64,000 nt of DNA from assembly GCA_950295325.1 (NCBI GenBank), contig OX485804.1, positions 53,494,429 through 53,558,428 of the forward strand, in the 5' to 3' direction. Made by a program: the position numbers and the translations under genes. Under the pieces are notes generated by a model that made no database searches, had not been told where the DNA came from, and worked only from the letters and a program-made list of their open reading frames with translations. Origin of the DNA: Polytrichum commune (lineage: Eukaryota > Streptophyta > Polytrichopsida > Polytrichales > Polytrichaceae). Below are positions 10,861 to 20,226 of this stretch, piece by piece; positions within the stretch are counted from its first letter, which is position 1; every line of letters begins with the position of its first letter.

Positions 10861-11577
10861 TTGGACATTAAACCACATCACCATGGGTAAATGACGAGGT
10901 AAAGAGAATCCAACATGGCAAGGGGGCCGGAGTAAATGGAATCCTACGTGTATAATTGTCCCAGATGACAAAGAAATTGACAGAACTCTGTTAATTGTAT
11001 GACCGAATCAAGGTGCCCTATATGACACCCAAATTAACAGAATTTCGTCACATTTTTGTCAAATAGGTCATATAAACTCTTGTAGTGAGTGTTCAGCCTG
11101 CAGTGAAGGCTCCATCCATTGTTGTTGCTCCCACGCAGGCTACACAAGGCACGCAGAAGAGGCAGTCGGCCTTGAAGCGATCGAGGCCAGAGCCCTCGCA
11201 GTAAGTGAGTATGATGACCTTCTTCGCTTATTTTCCTTGTCCATTCGGCTTTTACACTTTCCATCCTCTTTCTTACAATTTTCGTGTTTTTTTTTAGACT
11301 TGGCGTTGGTGCGGATGTGTTGGGTACTCCCACCATGGGTTTCACATTGCCTATCTATGCCCATGATATGGCGATGGTACTAGCGGCACAACCTTCTCCT
11401 ACCGAAGCTAGTACTCCGTCTCCGGGTTATGACCCCCGTGCCTTAGACTTCTTCGACCTTTCCGCGGAGGTGGATAATGAGTGCCATAGCTTAGATTCCA
11501 CTTCAAATGAGGGCGGCCATGAGGGTAGTATCTTTGGAAGTAGGGAATCTAGTAGTGACGACCTCATTGTTGAGTGA

Positions 11578-12160
11578 TTTTGGGTTTGATTGATTTGTTG
11601 GTTTGATTGATTTGTTGGTTTGATTTATCGGTATATGGATTTATAAAGTGTGGTGTGGATTTCAATATTCCAATTATGTCATTGAATGCATCTTTTCGTT
11701 GTTCCCGCATTGCATTCTTCATTTTTGATCACCATCTATAATGTTCACCCTCAAATGTTCACCATCTATAAATGTCGAGCAATATACAAATCTTAACATG
11801 TCCTAACTATAAGCAATTGTGAAGAGTAATTCTGAGAGAATACCATACACAAAATTGCAAACCCAATCAAAACTTTATTCAATATCAAGTTTACAAATCA
11901 TGTGTGAATTATGAATGTACTTCAGTCGTTAACATTTATAGATTCAACTTTACAAATAAGGGAACACCATTTTGTTAACAATTAACAAAATGAGGGCGGC
12001 CATGAGGGTAGTATCTTTGGAAGTAGGGAATCTAGTAGTGACGACCTCATGGTTGAGTGATTTTGGGTTTGATGATTGGTATTTGGATTTATAAAGTGTG
12101 GTGTGGTTTTCAATATTCCAATTATCAAAAATGATATGAGGTGCACACCTATATTACACA
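11578..12160. other. 3' flank with a duplicated gene tail
   Basis: 11992-12126 repeats 11506-11680 nearly exactly: the end of the reading frame (GGHEGSIFGSRESSSDDL), the stop and the following 3' flank, except for a 40-50 bp TTGGTTTGATTGATTTG expansion present only in the first copy. Between the two lies non-coding AT-rich DNA. Confidence 0.75.
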
Positions 12161-13161
12161 ATGGTCTACATTGATGTTGATGACGTGGAGGAGGAAGACA
12201 TTGATGATGTTGTCAGTGTGGAGGAAGCCTTGGGGGTAGAGGAAGGCATACAGGTTGAGAACCTGGCAGGCGTAATTACTATCCTTGGTGATAGTGATGC
12301 AGATGAAGAAGGCAATCTTGATGATAATGGTTCTGGCTTGGTTTTTGGTTTCCGGGGATGAGGTTGAGGTTGAGGTTGATGACGTGGAGGAGGAAGACAT
12401 TGATGATGTTGTCAGTGTGGAGGAAGCCTTGGGGGTAGAGGAAGGCATACAGGTTGAGAACCTGGCAGGCGTAATTACTATCCTTGGTGATAGTGATGCA
12501 GATGAAGAAGGCAATCTTGATGATAATGGTTCTGGCTTGGTTTTTGGTTTCCGGGGATGAGGTTGAGGTTGAGGTTGATGACGTGGAGGAGGAAGACATT
12601 GATGATGTTGTCAGTGTGGAGGAAGCCTTGGGGGTAGAGGAAGGCATACAGGTTGAGAACCTGCCAGGCGTAATTACTATCCTTGGTGATAGTGATGCAG
12701 ATGAAGAAGGCAATCTTGATGATAATGGTTCTGGATTCTATTATCGTTTTCATACATTTTTTCAATGATTTCTTGCGATCTTAGGCAGATGCTGGGTTGA
12801 ATAAATGGTAAAGTACACTGCCAATGTTTGCTAATCCAGGTGGTAACTTAGATATCTGTTTTGAATTTTTTAGAATTCAGTTTATTGGTCATAAGGTTGT
12901 ATTTGTGTTTGTTTGGGTAGGCTAGGTGTTTAGTTTTATTTGCAGACTCGTCGGTAGGAGAATATGTGCCAGTTGTGGGCATTTGCGAATGGGATTTATC
13001 ATCTGTCTAGCCCCCTCCAAAAACAAGTCCGATACTTGACAACAGATCTTTCTAAATCTTATACTGTTTACCCTCATGTATTTATGAATGTATTTCAGTC
13101 GTTAACATTTATAGAGTCAACTTCACAAAGAAGTGAACACCATTTTGTTAACAATTAACAG
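11908..13161. repeat. direct repeat pair enclosing the 199-bp array
   Basis: About 80 bp at 11908-11990 (CAGTCGTTAACATTTATAGA, then CACCATTTTGTTAACAATTA) recurs at 13078-13161 in the same orientation with about 10% difference. The pair brackets the duplicated gene tail and the 199-bp repeat. Confidence 0.7.
12163..12735. repeat. 199-bp tandem repeat, three copies
   Basis: Copies start with TGACGTGGAGGAGGAAGACA at 12181, 12380 and 12579, so the period is 199 bp, with near identity. Each unit translates on the plus strand into an acidic peptide (VDDVEEEDIDDVVSVEEALG). Because 199 is not a multiple of three, the frame shifts between units. The base unit may have come from an exon encoding an acidic region, but the present array cannot encode a repeated protein. 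Confidence 0.8.
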
Positions 13162-13644
13162 GTTTAACATTTATAGTGTGCAATATGTATGGAGTAGAAT
13201 AAAGTAAGCATTTGGAAATGGTTAACACTTATAGGTGTAACAGTAATAGAGGGTGGACCGTATGTGGAGATTTGTTTTCGCCAACCTCCTTCGTGTCACG
13301 TTCAAATAGTAAATATTATTTAATTTACCGTATTATATAATATAGCACACCATTTCGGTAATTATAATTGTGACGTCATAGTGATGTAAGCCCTAATTTT
13401 GTATTTTATTTTAATATTTCTATGTTTCAAAAATCTATTAACTTTATGAATAGGGAAATGTTACTTTATTTCCACGGTAATAGAGTCCATAACTCTCCAC
13501 ATTTTCTAAAAATAGTTATTCCATTTTCCCTCAATCTCACAGTTATAGGTGCATTTTCTCTCTCATATCATGTCTCAAATTGAGTTCTCCGCTCTTCGGT
13601 CTCTACTCTTCGCTCTCCGCTCTCCGCTCTCCGCTCGCATACTT
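12770..13644. other. non-coding stretch before the Ty3/gypsy remnant
   Basis: AT-rich sequence with the second copy of the 80-bp direct repeat. Around 13590-13630 a CT-rich run (CTCCGCTCTCCGCTCTCCGC) precedes the abrupt start of RT homology. No long terminal repeat was recognised. Confidence 0.4.
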
Positions 13645-16230
13645 TCCCCATCCGGATATCACCAACTTCCATTACTTACGGGAGATTGGGTGAAGACCGC
13701 ATTTTGGGGAGTTGATCAAGATGGGAAAGATCAACTTTATCATTGGAAGTTTCTTCCATTTGGCCTGAAAAATGCACCCGCTGAGTTTCAGCGTGTGATG
13801 GATCAGGTTCTCTTTGGCTTGCCCTTTGCTCGGTGTTACATAGACGATGTGATCATCTTTAGCACAACACCATAGGAGCATGTGAGGCATCTGCAAGCCG
13901 TTTTTAAACGGTTGCAGCAGTGGGGATTGCGCTTGCACCACGGCAAGTGCAAGTTTTTCCATGACCGGCTGGCATATCTGGGGCATATGATTGTTCCAGG
14001 AGGTCTTGGGGTACAACAAACTAAGGTGGACGCCTTGCAGAAGATTCCGGCACCGGTTGATGTGTCGAGACTTCGTGCTTTCTTGGGCTTGGCGAATTAC
14101 TATCGGCGATTCATCAAGAACTTTAGCTTGATCGCCAAGCCTCTCACCATTCTCACGAGCAAGGACCAACCGTGGACTTAGGGTCGTGAGCAACAACAGG
14201 TGTTTGAGACATTGAAGCAGAAATTGGGTACGGCTTCAGTGCTTCGACGTCCAAATGTCTCCAAATGTTTCCAGTTGCATACAAATTGGAGTTCATTGGG
14301 TTTGGGAGCAGTTCTCACTCAGACGGATGATTTTGGACGGGAGTATGTTGTTGCTTACGCTTTGCGAAGTAATAATACAGCGGAGGCTAATTATTCATCC
14401 TACGAGGGAGAAGCATTGGCGGCGGTATGGGCTATTGCCCATTTTCGGCCGTATCTTTATGGTCAGCACTTTACTTTAGTGACTGACCATCAGCCATTAG
14501 GGTGGCTCATGGAGTCGGATAAGCTTACTGGCAAGCTTGCCATGTGGGCCTTATTGCTCCAGGAGTATGACTTTGAGGTGGTACACCGTGCTGGGATTAC
14601 CAACATGGATGCAGATGGACTCTCACGCAATCCAAGTCCTTCAGATGAGGACATGACCGGAGCCAGGTGGCATGGAGATTGTGATCGAGAGGCGGTTCCA
14701 GGTTGGCACGCGGCTGCCTACCTCACTTTATTTTCTGGTGCATCTGTTGAAATTCCGATACAGGGCTCGGATGATGAGACTGATCGGCCTCAAGCTATTG
14801 CGGATATATGGGAGGATCTTCCCGTATTGCATAAGCTTCAACAGGGTACCTTTCCTTTGTCTAGTTCGGCAATGGACAGGAATAGAATTGGACATCGAAT
14901 AACAATGTTCCGTTGGGAGAACGGTTTGTTATTTCGATTGTGGCCGGATGGGACAAGGCGTATTATTCCTAGGCCGGATCAGAGGGCCTCCTTGATGCGA
15001 AAAGTGCAGGACACATTCGATGTTGCGTGGCCAATATTGGTGGACTGGTATGTATCAGCAGGTGGCTGCCTATGTCGGGAGGTGTGAAGTTTGTGACCGG
15101 GTCAGGTTTAGCTTTAACACCTTATCACCTCAGTTACAACCCTAACCTATCATGGGATTGGGCTACCGTTGGTCGCTGGACTTTGCAGGGCCGTTGGTGG
15201 TCACACCACGTGGAGCAAAGTACGTTTTGGTGATGGTGGAGCATTTTAGCAAGTGGATTGAATTTGTTGCTCTACCCCAAAACTCTGCAAAGTTGGCCGC
15301 GGCCGCCTTTTTGGATCGTGTGTTAGCACGTTTTGGAACACCGGCTGAGGTGTTGACGGACCAAGGGAGGGAGTTCCTTGGTGTTTTTGAGGAATTGTGC
15401 ACTAAGGCGCTCATAGATCACCGTACCACCTCTCAGGATCATCCGGATGCAGATGACTTGGCTGAACGGGTTGTCCAAACAATCAAACGTGGCTTGAGGA
15501 AGTATGGATTACTTCGGGGAAGCCACCGTGATTGGGACCTTATGTTGCCTTGGATTGCTATGGGCTATCGATTTAGTAGGCAAGCCTCCTTGGCATCCTA
15601 CAGCCCGTATCAATTATTGTATGGACGTGAGTCTATTCTCCCGAGTTCTATTCGGGAAAAGTTAGCTCATGTTGTGGATTTGGATGACCCAAACATTTGG
15701 ACAGAGTGTTTGCAGGAGCGGGCTCAATTCTTCCAGAGGGCCATGCCTATGGCCATGGAGAATTTATTCATTGTTCAACACCGTGACACATTGCGTTATG
15801 CACACATTCATAGTGGTGCTTACCGACCTCAGTTGCGGAGATTCCGGCAAGGGGACTATGTTTATCTCCAACGTAAGGCGCCTACGACATTGGATGTCAG
15901 GGCGGGGCGCACTATCCTTCGGGTGAAGGACGTGTTGCCGAGTGGTTTGTTGTTGTTGGAAGGCAAGGATGGCAGGAAATGTCGCGAACATTCAAAAAAC
16001 TGTGCCCCATGTCATCTACCCATTGAGGGTACAGTTCATCCCGAACTAGCCATCGTGCCAGAGGGTCTTTTGTGTTTTGTGTGTGGAGAGAAGAAAGAAG
16101 TAGCTACTATGCTCTTGTGTGATCAGTGTCAACGTGGTTGGCACATGGCATACTTGAGGCCACCCTTGACTTCTCTACCATCTTGACAGTGGAGTTGTCA
16201 TCGCTGTCGAGGATCTTCAGTACTTGGTGC
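13645..16230 (+). pseudogene. Ty3/gypsy retrotransposon pol remnant with C-terminal PHD finger
   Basis: The order of domains is that of Ty3/gypsy pol. RT starts abruptly at SGYHQLPLL and includes FLPFGLKNAPAEFQ and YIDDVIIFS (catalytic YxDD). RNase H follows from about 14260 (DHQPL, HRAGITNMDADGLSR). The integrase has a CEVC half-finger and a D..D..E core: LDFAG near 15180, LTDQGREF near 15355, LAERVVQTIK near 15460. After the integrase comes CFVCGEKKEVATMLLCDQCQ RGWH..., a PHD-type zinc finger closed by WSCHRC at 16190-16207. Breaks: TAG at 13873, TAG at 14179, a frameshift near 15025, TAA at 15143 and TGA at 16184; one PHD zinc ligand is Tyr instead of Cys. Gag, protease and the first third of RT are absent. 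The copy is dead. Confidence 0.9.
16060..16210 (+). other. PHD finger segment at the end of pol
   Basis: Ligand spacing C-x2-C, C-x2-C, H, then W-x-C-x2-C matches the C4HC3 consensus of PHD fingers, which read histone H3 tails. The seventh ligand (expected Cys after His) is Tyr, and a TGA separates the last Cys pair. In chromoviruses this position is normally occupied by a chromodomain. Confidence 0.7.
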
Positions 16231-16339
16231 TTCTACCAATCGTACTTAATGATCCTATGTGATTTTCATCATCTTATGCCTGTCCAAGTGGAAGATGAGG
16301 AGTTATGGCAATCGACATGAGGCGGTGAAATTAATTCTG

Positions 16340-16820
16340 TGGAATCTGATGGCGAACCATCAGAGGCGATTAAGGATGGGGCTCACATTGCACCCAGCCT
16401 ACAGTTTCTTAGAATGACTTTTACCACACTAATTGGTTGCAGAGCAATCCTTCATTATCCATACCATTCGATTGGCGTTGGTCCTACCTGCTTGGGGGGA
16501 CTCCATAGTCAGCTAAGGGGGGCATGTCGAGATGTGTTATTCATATGTGATCTTGTTATATTTTAGTGTTGTTTGTTAGTGGTGGTTGGTATGCGAGCTG
16601 CAGTGACACACAATCGGTATTTACAGGACACCCCTGAGTTATTACATTTGATGGCATGTGGTTTGCTGACGTTTGATTTGGAGCGTGGTGAATTTCAGGC
16701 CTTTGAGGATGAGGTCCAGAACTGGAATAATGACCCCGCATTCACGGACATATTGTTTGCGGCTTATGGCAGATTTCATTCTCCTTTGCATCAAGTACAA
16801 GTGTTATATTTTTCGTAACA
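16340..16820 (+). pseudogene. unidentified broken frames downstream of pol
   Basis: Two short frames (16339-16566 and 16573-16818) show protein-like composition; the second reads RYLQDTPELLHLMACGLLTF and then an acidic run. I recognise no domain. They may be decayed parts of a C-terminal or accessory region of the retrotransposon, or of an adjacent repeat. Confidence 0.3.
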
Positions 16821-16927
16821 ATGGCTCATGTGGTTTAGGGAATTGCTCGCGGAATGTCGTTCATATTTTGTCTCTGTTATGTGTTTGTAATATGTGTTCA
16901 TGGATACTAATGTCCTTGTAACATGAC

Positions 16928-17847
16928 ATGCCCATGTTGATGCATGCCAAACCAGAAGAAACAACGGCAATCACGCAGATAGTCGTGGATGTTGTTAGCA
17001 AGATTCATGACACCTCCACTATAAACACAGAGATTGTTGCTCTAGTCACTTACGTCCAGGACATATTTCTGAGGCGGAAGGTGGTAAAACAACGAAAGCA
17101 ATGGAAAGACGATCGTCAAAAAAAGGTTGTCGAAGCCATTGCCAAGGCCATAAAGCAGTGGGATTACGATAATTACCCGCGCATGTTGCAAGCTACTTGG
17201 AGTTGGCACCCTTTTATCCCTCGTTTATAGCCAATCCTATCTGCGTCACCTTCAGACTTGCATACCCTTTATCACATTCAATTGCTGAAGGTTGGAATGT
17301 ACATGCCGTGTTTTTGCAACATTCTCATGTGAGAAGGGTCTACCATGTGCTTTGGTCCGTTCTTCTTCTTTGTTGTTTTCTGAAGTTTTACAACCTATTG
17401 CCCCTTCTACTATCGCACCCTTGGGACGGCCTCACTGATGCGAACGTTACGAAGTGGCTGAAGCTCGCGGAAATAGTCGGTAGATTCGGCTCACATGTTG
17501 GACAGGTGACAACGGCATATTTGAAAGAAGAAGATTTTGTCTTATTTGCAAGAGCTAGGCCGGTGGATTCACATAAGCAGTGGGTTGTAGATGTATAGGG
17601 TGTTTGGAAGGATTTCAGGAAGCCCGGTGTTCAATGGTGGGTGGAATTGCGGATGTGGTGCAGCTCAATCCAATTCAAAGCAGTTCAGGACATGGTCTTC
17701 CACGACAAGGAGTTGTGGTTGAAAGCTTGGGTGATTCGTGATCGTCCTTCTGAATATTCGCCCTCTCTTGCATGTTACGAACGGTGGCTACAATGTCGAG
17801 AGGACATGGATATCGTATATGTCATTGTCAACCCAGGTAATTCGTAA
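16928..17847 (+). pseudogene. unidentified coding remnant (one frameshift, one nonsense codon)
   Basis: The first part (16928-17195) is a charged helical segment (FLRRKVVKQRKQWKDDRQKK). It shifts frame near 17195 and continues from 17197 to 17846 in a single frame broken only by a TAG at 17596. That part includes a hydrophobic stretch (HVLWSVLLLCCFLKFYNLLP), then KWLKLAEIVGRFGSHVGQ and DKELWLKAWVIRDRPSEY. The TAG is followed without a gap by GVWKDFRKPGVQWWVELRMW in the same frame, so this is a recently dead gene of at least 300 codons. No known family recognised. Confidence 0.45.
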
Positions 17848-19455
17848 CATATTAATTTGTTATTAACATACCTTCATGAAGTTACAAACATAATGTTGTT
17901 GATGTGTATACTTGTTCGCATGCACGGGTAGATCACTCCATTGTCAAGTTGAACACCACGTGCGACCAAAACAAATCTTCTTTTGGTAAGTTGCACCACC
18001 AAAATGGGTCAAAATTTTATCAAATTTTTTTCATGAGTAGATATACACAGTACCTATGACGTAGTCAAAAGTAGTAACTATATTTGATGATTTGTTTTTT
18101 TTATAAAACATACCGTTTCTAACTAGAATGACACAGACTTGAACTAAAAAATTTACTAAAATAAATAAAGATGACTAAAAATTTCAAAAAAGTATACAAA
18201 AGATACTATCAATGGTTATGTATGTGTAGAAAAAACATCATAAATTTTAAAATTATATATGGCATGTAATATAGGGGTATCAAACTTTGTCCGCACGTGG
18301 TGTCAACTTGACAATGAAGTGACCTCCCCGTGTTCGCATGTGTTATGGTCCCACCGCAGGAGCCGGGTGAGTACTTGTACGAGCTTCGAGCTTCGAACTA
18401 TTGCAGATAATGTTGTCAGAGAACATTGTCAGACATCATAAGTGCATCCAGTCAGCACGAAGCGGATGTGCTTCGCTATGAGGTGGAGGCCACCAATGCT
18501 ACCAATGTCAACAACACAAGAAATTTGAGCAAGGCGTATGCTTTTAAAGATGTGCAACCCCCGGTGGAACCACAGTTCAATAAGGATGCGGAATACTCGG
18601 TTTCCACGCATACAGACCGAGTGTGATAGATCTCGTGGGGTTTGTGGGATTAGTGTTGGATTGGACTGGCTATGTATGCAAATTATTGATGTGAGTGATG
18701 GTTCTACATATTAGTAGTATTTTGGTCATTCTGGCATGGGGTTATATTGTATGGTGTGGGAGATGATGGTTTAGGGTTTAGGGTTTAGGATTTGTTGGGG
18801 CATAACCACTATGCCCTTGCTACCTTTCTTCAAAAGTCCTCATTTGGTATTTCATGCGCACCTTGCTATGATTTATTTCAATTTTATTCTTTGGGATCGA
18901 ACCTCGCTGTTAACCTCTACCACCCTTGGGACGTAATTTTGAGCTCTACTTGAAATACTTTGGATCTACCCTTTAAGGAGATTGCACGGAAGACTGGAAA
19001 CGATGTCACCATAGCGTTCTATGGATGCATGACGTAGTGATCATAAATCAATGCTTTGGCCACCATTGGGTCTACGACTCATTCCCACAACACACTACCC
19101 CGCCAATGCTACTAGGCAAGGTCACATTTGTCGTTGCAACCAATTCATCGAATACATGCATCTTCAATGTGATGACGTTCTTCTACTTAAGTACCAAGAA
19201 TTCCTTGATTCATATGATGACCTTGATTCTAATGGCAACTCGTATTGACCTCATGGGCAATGTTCTTTGGTGCTTGGTTCTCTGCAATAATAGTTCCTAA
19301 GTTACTATCAAATGACCAAGCTCATATTTGTAGTATTTTGGACGTACAATGGACAACCTTTCATCCATTCCAAATCGATTTACCATTTCTCAATGAAATT
19401 GGGCTTGTCAACACCGAGTGACATGCCTTGTGTTGGGTTTCTTAATCAACTCCGG
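17848..19455. other. degenerate intergenic stretch
   Basis: Short open frames at 18259, 18426 and 19025 have no recognisable motif. A small telomere-like block lies at 18770. Nothing else supported. Confidence 0.4.
18770..18789 (+). repeat. interstitial telomere-like repeat
   Basis: Two perfect TTTAGGG units and a third truncated one (TTTAGGA). TTTAGGG is the plant telomere repeat; three units are too few to be more than an interstitial trace. Confidence 0.7.
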
Positions 19456-19543
19456 TGGGAAATGTTAAGCTCAATTGGTTAGATGTCATGTTAAGAACCA
19501 AAAGGTCCCATGTTTGAAACATGTACATCGAATTCCCATGTTT
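19456..19543 (+). repeat. degenerate tRNA-like SINE head
   Basis: AAGCTCAATTGGTTAGATG resembles a tRNA D-arm/A-box, and GGTCCCATGTTTGAAACATG resembles the T-arm/B-box. Outer ends GGGAAAT and ATTCCCA can pair imperfectly. The anticodon arm does not fold, so I read it as a tRNA-derived retroposon head. Confidence 0.4.
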
Positions 19544-19697
19544 CTCTTTATTACCTCTTCAACTTTATTTTTTAAGGTTTTTACTCCGGATCACATGTTT
19601 GTAAAAAATTTTGTTGCTTGTTTGCTTGCTCCTTGCTTATGTTCTTTTTCCAAGAATCAATTCTCATAAATGAGGTGTTTTTTCATATCTTGGTAGG

Positions 19698-19889
19698 ATG
19701 AGTTTTGAGCACAGTGTGGACAATATTGCATTTCAAGAATTGTATGAGAATGTCCCCATTCAAAAAGAGCATCAATCGGGGAGGACCTTACAACAAGTTG
19801 CAAATATTGCTACACAAAAGGATGTGGTGACATGGATGATTGAAGATGAAGTTGTTGATGGACAAAAAAACTTATGGCACAAATTGTAA
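19698..19889 (+). other. short open frame upstream of Harbinger ORF1
   Basis: An ATG-started 63-codon frame with polar composition (FEHSVDNIAFQELYENVPIQ). It may be a decayed 5' exon of the ORF1 gene or a chance frame. No motif. Confidence 0.2.
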
Positions 19890-20226
19890 ATGTCTTTCTT
19901 GATGTCCACTCTATTGTCCGAAACACCATTTTAGCGAGCGCTAAGTGATGGTGGGACCCTCAAGACCAGTTGTTCCCTGATAAGATTGACGTTGCAGAGA
20001 CTCGATTGTCTAAGGTAGATGAGGTTAATTCATTTAGCTTCCTTAATTAGACATCCTTCTTTTTTTTGCTTTTATTGATAGTACAATTGATCAAATTAAG
20101 TGTATGTGTTATACATGGTGATTTAATTGCTACCTTGATGATATTTGCGTTAGTCACCTTCGCAAAAATCAAACTACACCCACCATCCTCCATAATAAAT
20201 AGTGTTATGGTAGTCCTAGATATTTT

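Larger units (their letters stand above)
9812..11087. mobile_element. CACTA-2, non-autonomous CACTA element
   Basis: The left end is CACTACAAGGAAATGGG and the right end, inverted, is CACTACAAGAGTTTATATG. Both are followed by a copy of TTGACAAAAATGTGAC as a subterminal repeat. The element is flanked by AGT at 9809-9811 and 11088-11090. It is 1276 bp and encodes no transposase. The interior holds a 25-26-bp tandem repeat and a tRNA-derived SINE. It sits inside the methyltransferase-like coding exon; removing it with one AGT leaves the frame open. Confidence 0.9.
9701..11577 (+). pseudogene. DNA-methyltransferase-like gene, 3' exons, interrupted by CACTA-2
   Basis: Three coding pieces share one frame. 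9701-9811 encodes SATGTCIHVCRQLGRHVVAL and then EEDEDTFNRVLKPLKS, which resembles the SAM-binding motif I and following helix of N-6/N-4 DNA methyltransferases (a DxFxGTGT-like turn, then GRxxxALExD). The frame stops at the AGT target duplication and resumes at 11091-11200 with a basic linker (KRQSALKRSRPEPS) ending at donor GTAAGT. An intron (11201-11297, T-rich tract before AG) joins phase 2 to 11298-11577, an acidic serine-rich tail ending in TGA. The upstream side is cut flush by the tandem array, so the catalytic motif is missing and the gene is broken. The methyltransferase call rests on one motif; another Rossmann-fold enzyme is possible. Confidence 0.5.

Noticed and set aside
12149..12765. 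Serine-rich and acidic overlapping ORFs as genes
   Set aside because: They are opposite-strand readings of the 199-bp repeat, and the plus frame breaks at every unit.
13250..18650. Long terminal repeats of the gypsy element
   Set aside because: I looked for a TG...CA direct repeat pair flanking pol and found none that could be supported by eye.
18770..18789. Chromosome end
   Set aside because: Only about three TTTAGGG units with ordinary sequence on both sides.
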